Assembly (NCBI GenBank): GCA_009379955.1 | Contig: WHST01000010.1 | Location: forward strand, 1-64,000 | DNA length: 64,000 nt | From: Streptosporangiales bacterium | Lineage (GTDB): Bacteria > Actinomycetota > Actinomycetes > Streptosporangiales > WHST01 | Direction of reading: 5' to 3' | Part shown: positions 58,972 through 64,000 of the stretch, one piece after another | Layout of the letters: each line of letters opens with the position of its first letter | Position numbering within the stretch: position 1 is the first letter of the stretch | Notes under the pieces: generated by a model | The model's input: only the letters and a program-made list of their open reading frames with translations | What the model was told of the DNA's origin: nothing | Databases searched by the model: none | Translations under genes and position numbers: made by a program

Positions 58972-60294
58972 GTGACCGCCGCTCGGGGGCTCCGCAGCTG
59001 GCCGTTCTGGCAGTTGCCGCTTCGCCTGCGCGTCTACATCACGCTCGTCGTCGCCAGTGCGGCGCTCCTCGGGGTGTGGCAGTACTGGCAGGAGCCGCCC
59101 ACGCTCAGGGACATCGGCCTGCTCGGCATGCTGCTCGCCTGCGGCGTCATCGTGGCGGAGACGAGTCGCGGGTTTCTTCGCGGCGTCGCGACCGAATTTC
59201 GGCAGGACTTGAACTCCGCCTGGAAGCTGCCGATTCTGTTCATGCTACCGCCTTTCCTGGCGGTTATCGCGCCGGTGTTCTTCGTCTTGAACTGGCAACG
59301 GTCGGTGCGAAGGCGGACGAACCGGCACCGGCAGGTCTTCACGATCGCGACATTGGCCGTGGGCGACGGATTGGCGTCGACGCTCTTTCACGCGTTGATC
59401 GACGACGGAAGCTCGATGCTGGCATGGTTCGGTGCCGCGATCGTCGCCGCGGTGCTTGCTCGTGCATGGAACATCGGCCTGGTGGCCATCGTGCTGTGGC
59501 TCACCCAGCGCGACCGGATGCGCGAGCTGATCGACCTGGAGATGCTCATGTACTCCGGCGTCGAGATCTGCATCGGCATCATCGTCGGCGTGCTGGCGCG
59601 GGAGGCACCGCTGCTGATCGCGCTCGCCGTGCCTCCGGTGATCCTGCTCCACCGAGGCCTGCTGCACGAGCAGTTACGGCACATGTCGCGCACCGACTCC
59701 AAGACCGCGGTACTCAACGCCGGCGCCTGGGAGCAGGACGCCGAGATGGAGCTCAGCCGCGCCAAGAAGGCGCGCGAGTCGACGAGCGTGCTGATCTGCG
59801 ACATCGACCACTTCAAGCTCGTCAACGACGAGCACGGGCATCTCGCAGGTGACGACGCCTTGCGTACCGTCGCCCAGCGGTTGCAGGCTCTGCTGCGCCA
59901 AGGGGACATCCTCGGCCGCTTCGGCGGCGAGGAGTTCGTCATCCTGCTGTCCGGCATCGGCGTGGTCAACGCGAAGTCGATCGCGGAACGCCTGCGGCGC
60001 AACGTCGCCGCCGATCCGATCGCCCTGGAGTCCGGCACGATCAGGCTCAGCGTGTCGCTGGGGGTGGCGACGCTGGAGAGCTCGGACGGCTCGCTCTCGG
60101 AGATGCTGGCAGCCGCCGACGAGGCGCTGTACGCCGCCAAGCGGCGTGGCCGCAACCGCGTGGTGATCGCCCGCAGGCTGCACGCGGCCGACGCGGTGAC
60201 GGCCGGCGACACCGTCGACGACGAGCCCGTCGCACAGTTCGAGGTGGAGCCGGAGGAGCAGCCGCGGGTCGCCGAGTCCCCGCGGGCGCGTTGA
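58972..60294 (+). CDS. Membrane-bound diguanylate cyclase (GGDEF)
   Basis: This 440-residue protein has about eight hydrophobic helices in residues 15-230 (VYITLVVASAALLGVWQYW, AWKLPILFMLPPFLAVIAPV, MLAWFGAAIVAAVLARAWNI). A GGDEF domain follows at ~240-405, with SVLICDIDHFKLVNDEHGHL, signature RFGGEEFVILL and SVSLGVATLE. It should make cyclic di-GMP, which represses sporulation through BldD in streptomycetes. The helical N-terminus resembles MASE-type sensors, but the signal is unknown. GTG at 58972 was chosen because GGGAGG lies five nt before it; ATG at 58957 is an alternative. Confidence 0.9.
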   Translation: MTAARGLRSWPFWQLPLRLRVYITLVVASAALLGVWQYWQEPPTLRDIGLLGMLLACGVIVAETSRGFLRGVATEFRQDLNSAWKLPILFMLPPFLAVIAPVFFVLNWQRSVRRRTNRHRQVFTIATLAVGDGLASTLFHALIDDGSSMLAWFGAAIVAAVLARAWNIGLVAIVLWLTQRDRMRELIDLEMLMYSGVEICIGIIVGVLAREAPLLIALAVPPVILLHRGLLHEQLRHMSRTDSKTAVLNAGAWEQDAEMELSRAKKARESTSVLICDIDHFKLVNDEHGHLAGDDALRTVAQRLQALLRQGDILGRFGGEEFVILLSGIGVVNAKSIAERLRRNVAADPIALESGTIRLSVSLGVATLESSDGSLSEMLAAADEALYAAKRRGRNRVVIARRLHAADAVTAGDTVDDEPVAQFEVEPEEQPRVAESPRAR

Positions 60295-60376
60295 CCGGAG
60301 GCACGGTGACCCGTCCCACCCGACACCGCTAGCTGACCCGCTTGCAATTGCTAGCACTTCGTGCGAGGCTCGGTGC

Positions 60377-60835
60377 ATGGCCAGCTTGAACGTCGGCTCC
60401 CTCGGGAGTTTCATCAGGGAGCAGCGGGAGAAGGCGCACATCTCGGTGCGCGAGCTCGCGAAGACCGCGGGCGTCTCCAACCCGTACCTCAGCCAGATCG
60501 AACGCGGGCTGCGTCGGCCGAGCGCCGAGATCCTGCAGCAGATCGCCAAGGGTCTGCGTATCTCGGCCGAGGTCCTGTACGTCCGGGCCGGCATCTTGGA
60601 GGACCGCCATGCCGACACCGAGGTGACCGAGGCCGTTGCCGCGGACACCCACCTCACGGAGCGGCAGAAGGAAGTCCTCCTCGAGATCTACGGCTCGTTC
60701 CGCAAGGAGAACGATCTCCGCGGCGACGGGTCCGCCGACGCGGCGACGACGCCGCGCTCGACCGGTGCGCCGCCGCGCAAGCGTCCGGCCGCCGCGCAAT
60801 CCCCGACCACCAGACGCACCACGACGACCTCGTAG
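60377..60835 (+). CDS. XRE-family regulator (Rv0474-like)
   Basis: This 152-residue protein has an N-terminal Cro/CI helix-turn-helix (GSFIREQREKAHISVRELAK, GVSNPYLSQIERGLRRPSAE) and a basic, disordered C-terminus (PPRKRPAAAQSPTTRR). The three-gene order XRE, HBHA-like, DUF2516 is conserved with M. tuberculosis Rv0474-Rv0476. The ATG at 60377 is close to the conserved domain. It is 14 nt from the HBHA-like gene, so they are probably one operon. The leader contains TTGCAATTGCTAGCACTTCG, which may be its own operator. Confidence 0.9.
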   Translation: MASLNVGSLGSFIREQREKAHISVRELAKTAGVSNPYLSQIERGLRRPSAEILQQIAKGLRISAEVLYVRAGILEDRHADTEVTEAVAADTHLTERQKEVLLEIYGSFRKENDLRGDGSADAATTPRSTGAPPRKRPAAAQSPTTRRTTTTS

Positions 60836-60849
60836 GAGGAAACCTCCCC

Positions 60850-61353
60850 ATGCCCACGATCACCGACGTCCGTCACGAGATCACCAAGGCGCTCGACAAC
60901 GCCCCCGTGTCCAAGCCGCTGTACGCCGTCGCCGGCGTCGGCGACCTCGCCGTCGAGAAGCTCCGTCACGTCGAGCAGCGGTTCCGCGCGCTCGGGCTCG
61001 AGCGTCGCTTCGCCGAGTTCGGCGACGAGGCACGTGCCCTGCCGACGAAGGCCCAGCACGTCCGCACCGACGTGCAGACCCGCGTCCGCGACCTGCCGAC
61101 CACCGTCGTCGACGCCGCGATCACCGCGAGCGACCGCGCCGCCGAGGTCTACGACGGACTCAGCGTCCGCGGCAAGAAGCTCGTCGACGCGTTCGGCGGC
61201 CAGGCCGCCGCGACGGTCACGGAGTCCGGTGCCCGCAAGACCACCGCGCCCAAGGCGGCCGCGAGCCGCACGGGCACCAAGACCTCGTCGGCAGCCAAGA
61301 ACGGCAAGGCGACGAAGAGCACCACCAAGAAGGCCTCACCGAAGAAGTCCTGA
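60850..61353 (+). CDS. HBHA-like heparin-binding protein (Rv0475-like)
   Basis: This 167-residue protein begins PTITDVRHEITKALDNAPVS. Its helical, coiled-coil-type middle (EKLRHVEQRFRALGLERRFA, PTTVVDAAITASDRAAEVY) and Lys/Ala/Thr-rich tail (KNGKATKSTTKKASPKKS) resemble mycobacterial heparin-binding haemagglutinin, whose lysine tail binds glycosaminoglycans. In a non-pathogen a role in cell-envelope or lipid-inclusion organisation is more likely. The ATG at 60850 follows AGGAGGAAACCTCCCC. A perfect 19-bp terminator stem starts 5 nt after its stop. Confidence 0.88.
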   Translation: MPTITDVRHEITKALDNAPVSKPLYAVAGVGDLAVEKLRHVEQRFRALGLERRFAEFGDEARALPTKAQHVRTDVQTRVRDLPTTVVDAAITASDRAAEVYDGLSVRGKKLVDAFGGQAAATVTESGARKTTAPKAAASRTGTKTSSAAKNGKATKSTTKKASPKKS

Positions 61354-61357
61354 CGCC

Positions 61358-61404
61358 GATCACCTCGGGCTCCGCCGCGACCACCGGCGGAGCCCGAGGT
61401 GATC
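61358..61404 (+). terminator. Strong hairpin after the HBHA-like gene
   Basis: A perfect 19-bp stem pairs 61358-61376 with 61386-61404 across a 9-nt loop. Confidence 0.8.
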
Positions 61405-61450
61405 ATGTGCCGGAACGCGACAGGGGCGCCGGTCGGGTTAGGCTGAGCGA

Positions 61451-61753
61451 GTGTTCGTGCTGACCGGCTGGTTCTGGCCGCTGGAGCTCTTCCAGCTCGC
61501 CCTGACCCTCGTCGTGATCGTGATCGAGATCGTGTCGTTCATCGACGCCGCGATCCGTCCGTCGCGCGCGTACGAGGCGGTGAGCAAGCAGAGCAAGGCG
61601 TTCTGGCTGGTCATCCTCGGTGTCGCGACCGCCGCCACGCTGGTGGGCGTCGTCAACGTCTTCGGCATCTTCGGGATCATCGGCCTGATCGCCGCGCTGG
61701 TGTACCGCCTCGACGTGCGGCCGGCGATCCGCGAGCTGGGCCGCGGCTACTGA
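61451..61753 (+). CDS. DUF2516 membrane protein (Rv0476-like)
   Basis: This 100-residue protein has about three membrane helices (ELFQLALTLVVIVIEIVSFI, FWLVILGVATAATLVGVVNV, IFGIIGLIAALVYRLDVRP). It matches DUF2516 in pattern, length and place after the HBHA-like gene. The function is unknown. The GTG at 61451 starts at the first helix. The hydrolase gene follows 3 nt later, so they are probably co-transcribed. Confidence 0.88.
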   Translation: MFVLTGWFWPLELFQLALTLVVIVIEIVSFIDAAIRPSRAYEAVSKQSKAFWLVILGVATAATLVGVVNVFGIFGIIGLIAALVYRLDVRPAIRELGRGY

Positions 61754-61756
61754 CCC

Positions 61757-62554
61757 GTGCGCGCGCCGCACACCTCGCTGCTGCCGACCGCGACGGGTGA
61801 GGTCGAGTACCTCGTCACCCGTACCGGCGCACCGGTCACGGTGTACGCCCACGGCCTGCTCGGCTCGATCGACGAGGCCAGGACGCTCGCATCGGGTGTG
61901 GCGGGCACCGCGGCGTTCCTGAGCTTCCGCGGGCACGGACGCACCCGGGCGACCGACGGCCGGTGGGACTACGCGGGTCTCGCGGCGGAGCTGTCGGCCG
62001 TCTCCGACCACGTCGCGGCGACGCAGGCGGTCGGCATGTCGCTCGGCTCCGGCGCCCTGCTCCGGCTGCTCTCCGCCGATCCACACCGCTTCACCCGCGT
62101 CGTGCTGATGCTGCCCGCCGCTGTCGACGTCGTGCGGACGGATCGCGCGATCTGGCGGTCACTCGCCGGCCGGGTCGTCGCGGGAGACGTCGCGGGCGTC
62201 GCGCGGTCGATGTTGTCGGGTCAGCCGCCACAGGTTCGCGACGTCGACGAGGCGCGCGAGCACTACCGGCGCGCGGCACAGGAGCTGGTCGACGGCCCGG
62301 CCGAGACGCTGCGTGCCCTGCGCACGCTGCCGTTCGCGACGCCCGTGGACGACCGTGCGTCACTGCGTGCGATCGACGTGCCGGTGCTCGTCGTGAGTCA
62401 GCGCGACGACCCGCTCCACCCGCTCGCGGTCGGCGAGGAGCTGGCGGGCCTCCTGCCCGCGGCACGCCTGCACGTCCTCGCCCGCCCCGGCGAGATGTGG
62501 CTGGGTCGGCGCGAGCTGCGCGAGGTGCTCACCGGCTTCCTCGCGTCCGGGTAG
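61757..62554 (+). CDS. Alpha/beta-hydrolase with atypical histidine region
   Basis: This 265-residue alpha/beta-hydrolase fold protein has VYAHGLLGSIDEART, LSFRGHGRTRA, nucleophile elbow VGMSLGSGALL (GxSxG) and acid region VLVVSQRDDPLHP. The C-terminal segment where the catalytic histidine normally sits reads HVLARPGEMWLGRRELREVL, without a GH pair, so activity may be altered or the histidine is elsewhere. The GTG at 61757 is 3 nt after the DUF2516 gene. The Rv0477-type position is not conserved. The substrate is unknown. Confidence 0.82.
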   Translation: MRAPHTSLLPTATGEVEYLVTRTGAPVTVYAHGLLGSIDEARTLASGVAGTAAFLSFRGHGRTRATDGRWDYAGLAAELSAVSDHVAATQAVGMSLGSGALLRLLSADPHRFTRVVLMLPAAVDVVRTDRAIWRSLAGRVVAGDVAGVARSMLSGQPPQVRDVDEAREHYRRAAQELVDGPAETLRALRTLPFATPVDDRASLRAIDVPVLVVSQRDDPLHPLAVGEELAGLLPAARLHVLARPGEMWLGRRELREVLTGFLASG

Positions 62555-62579
62555 GTGGTGGCCACCTACCCGGACGCGA
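62541..62579. terminator. Bidirectional terminator between hydrolase and lysozyme genes
   Basis: A perfect 18-bp stem (62541-62558 with 62562-62579) has a 3-nt loop and contains the hydrolase stop codon. Confidence 0.8.
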
Positions 62580-62585
62580 CCGGAT

Positions 62586-63440
62586 TCAGCCGTTGGCGAG
62601 GGCGACCAGGCGGTCGTGGGCGCCGTTGAAGACGTTCTGGTCACCGGGGAAGGTGCCGTGGTCGTTGTACTGCCAGAACGTGTAGAAGCCCCAGCCGTTG
62701 GGCAGCGCGCCCGGGCTCGAGGCGTAGCGCGCGATCCACAGCGGGTTGTTGCTCGCGAAACCGCCGTAGTTGCCGGTGCACTGGGTCCACCAGTCGGTCG
62801 TCGAGTAGATCGTCGCCCACCGGCCGGTGCGCGCGTGGTACGTGTTGATGAAGTCGGCGATCCAGCTGCGCATCGCCGCCTGGCTCTTGCCGTAGCACGT
62901 GGCCCCGTAAGGGTTGTACTCGATGTCGAGCGCGCCCGGCAGGGTCTTGCCGTCGCGTGACCAGGCACCGCCGCGGTCGACGAAGTAGTTCGCCTGGTTC
63001 GCGCCGCTGGAGTCGTTCGGCGTCGCGAAGTGGTACGCGCCGCGGATCATCCCGACGTTGTATGAGCCGTTGTACTGCTGGGTGAAGTACGGGTTCTTGT
63101 AGTAGTTGCCCTCGGTCGCCTTGACGTACGCGAACCGCGCGCCGGCGTTCCACGCGCCCTGCCAGTTCACGTTGCCCTGGTGTCCGCTGACGTCCATCCC
63201 GGCGACCGACGCCTGACGCGATGTGCTCGGCGGGCTGCTCGGGCCCTCGCCGTGGTTGGACCAGCCCATGTACGCGTCACCTCGTTTCGTGACCGCGGGC
63301 TTGTCGGCTGTGGCGTCGTCGCCGCCGGACGGTGCGGCGGACACCGTTCCCGTGCCGGCGAGCAGGAGTGCCGTCGCCGCGAGCGGCACGGTGAGCGCGG
63401 TGGCGAGGCGGCGTCGGGGTGATCGAGGCAATGGGGACAT
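62586..63440 (-). CDS. Secreted GH25 lysozyme (N-acetylmuramidase)
   Basis: This 284-residue exported protein has a basic signal peptide (SPLPRSPRRRLATALTVPLA ... VSA). The GH25 domain spans ~80-284 with catalytic residues in VAGMDVSGHQGNVNW and PGALDIEYNPYG (Asp and Glu of the DxE pair), and IYSTTDWWTQCTGNYG, WIARYASSPG and FWQYNDHGTFPGDQN as conserved parts. It cleaves muramic acid-N-acetylglucosamine bonds in peptidoglycan. The ATG at 63440 begins the signal. It is separated from the convergent hydrolase by a strong terminator. About 190 bp upstream to 63627 holds no gene. Confidence 0.93.
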   Translation of the reverse strand: MSPLPRSPRRRLATALTVPLAATALLLAGTGTVSAAPSGGDDATADKPAVTKRGDAYMGWSNHGEGPSSPPSTSRQASVAGMDVSGHQGNVNWQGAWNAGARFAYVKATEGNYYKNPYFTQQYNGSYNVGMIRGAYHFATPNDSSGANQANYFVDRGGAWSRDGKTLPGALDIEYNPYGATCYGKSQAAMRSWIADFINTYHARTGRWATIYSTTDWWTQCTGNYGGFASNNPLWIARYASSPGALPNGWGFYTFWQYNDHGTFPGDQNVFNGAHDRLVALANG

Positions 63441-63627
63441 GAGGGCTCCTCGGAGGGATTCGTGCTGGCACCGACGGCCACCAGGGGGGCACGAACCGAA
63501 CCGTCCGTGAGGCGACCGTCACCAGGAGTGTGCGCACAAGTTCCCACCAAGACAAGGGTTGTCGGCGAAACTTACCCACAGCAACGGGCGTCCCCCCGAT
63601 GACCGCGCGGCGATGGGGGACGGACCG

Positions 63628-64000
63628 TCACCGCCGGGCGAAGCGGTCGAGTGCGAACGGTGCGAGCACCGCGGGCGCGGCGTCGCCGAGTACGTGGGGG
63701 ACGAGAGCGGCGGCGGTCGCGGGTGCCAGCGTCAGCCCGAGCATGCCGTGACCCGTCGCCGCGAACACGCCGTCGTGCCCGGGGACGCGGCCGATGAGCG
63801 GCAGGCTGTCGGACGTCGCCGGCCGCATGCCCGCGTACTCGAGGTACGGCTGCCTCGGCCGCCAGTCCGCGAGGTACTCCCGGGTCCGCGCGAGCAGCTG
63901 CGCGACCGCGCCGCGGCTGTACGCTCCCGTGCCGCGGCCGAGGTCGAACCGGCCGGCGATCCGCACCCCGTCCGCGAACGGGGCGAGGGCGAGGCTCGGC
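63628..64000 (-). CDS. FAD-dependent D-amino-acid dehydrogenase/oxidase-like protein, C-terminal part
   Basis: The frame runs off the right edge; 123 C-terminal residues are visible. PSLALAPFADGVRIAGRFDL, YAGMRPATSDSLPLIGRVPG and GVFAATGHGMLGLTLAPATA are typical of the DadA/glycine-oxidase family, with the last holding FAD-binding residues. Such enzymes oxidise D-amino acids or glycine to imino acids and may recycle peptidoglycan components. The in-frame GTG at 63966 is probably internal because the conserved sequence continues upstream of it. Nothing is known of its neighbours to the right. Confidence 0.85.
   Translation of the reverse strand, partial: PSLALAPFADGVRIAGRFDLGRGTGAYSRGAVAQLLARTREYLADWRPRQPYLEYAGMRPATSDSLPLIGRVPGHDGVFAATGHGMLGLTLAPATAAALVPHVLGDAAPAVLAPFALDRFARR

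Noticed and set aside
1-64000. tRNA, rRNA or phage-type attachment sites
   Set aside because: No cloverleaf-like sequence with a TTCGA-type T-loop, no rRNA sequence and no integrase were seen.

Overview
The window is high-GC actinobacterial DNA, probably from a filamentous, spore-forming actinomycete. The supporting evidence is a mycothiol synthase gene (mshD), a GlnR-type orphan response regulator, a cysA-sseC sulfur pair, WhiJ/Scr1-like XRE regulators with DUF397 partners, a DUF574 methyltransferase, family-typical GTG starts and many secreted hydrolases. The sequence alone does not fix a genus; Streptosporangiales, Jiangellales and Pseudonocardiales are all possible.

Layout. 1-2383: the start of an IS701-type transposase, a CTAG-flanked palindromic element, an ECF42-type sigma factor with its DGPF partner, and a VOC protein. 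2380-20933: sugar catabolism, with a Tat-exported GH67 alpha-glucuronidase and its LacI regulator, a MerR regulator, propionyl-CoA synthetase, an exported SMP-30 protein, and an L-rhamnose locus (LacI regulator, rhaI, bifunctional aldolase/dehydrogenase, a second isomerase-like protein, a thiol reductase, rhaB). The rhamnose locus is interrupted by an AbiEi/DUF559 gene bracketed by 81-bp inverted repeats. 21027-32940: a large LuxR-type (LAL) regulator followed by four same-strand exported proteins, two of which look like protease homologues without catalytic machinery, then an active-looking subtilase and a convergent trypsin-like protease. 33101-38446: gamma-carbonic anhydrase, polyprenyl synthase, acetoacetyl-CoA synthetase and a DUF47-Pit phosphate uptake pair. 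38459-47246: a conserved actinobacterial block comparable to M. tuberculosis Rv0813c-Rv0819 (mshD, glnR, MoaD-like, lmeA, cysteine leader peptide, cysA, sseC, nitrobindin-like) with extra genes inserted. 47312-57074: ppk1, fur, ygfZ, a DUF574/DUF397/XRE regulatory patch, dtd and dinB. 57078-64000: asparaginase, an unusual repeat array, a membrane diguanylate cyclase, the Rv0474-Rv0475-Rv0476-like cluster, a hydrolase, a GH25 lysozyme and the 3' end of a D-amino-acid dehydrogenase-like gene.

The most unusual feature is the array at about 58068-58536. On the minus strand, five intact 21-nt reading frames each carry a Shine-Dalgarno sequence seven nucleotides before the start codon and encode Met-Arg-Asp-Val-(His/Asn)-Trp-stop. 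Decayed copies lie between them, and spacing is mostly about 62-66 bp. The changes between copies tend to keep a start codon and a ribosome-binding site. Array function is unknown; a CRISPR relic or a plus-strand anti-Shine-Dalgarno RNA are the alternatives.

Regulation visible in the sequence includes paired LacI-type operators for the glucuronidase and rhamnose genes, a shared GATTCACA element at three promoters of the DUF574/XRE patch, GntR-type palindromes near 44.4 kb, and several strong hairpin terminators between convergent genes.
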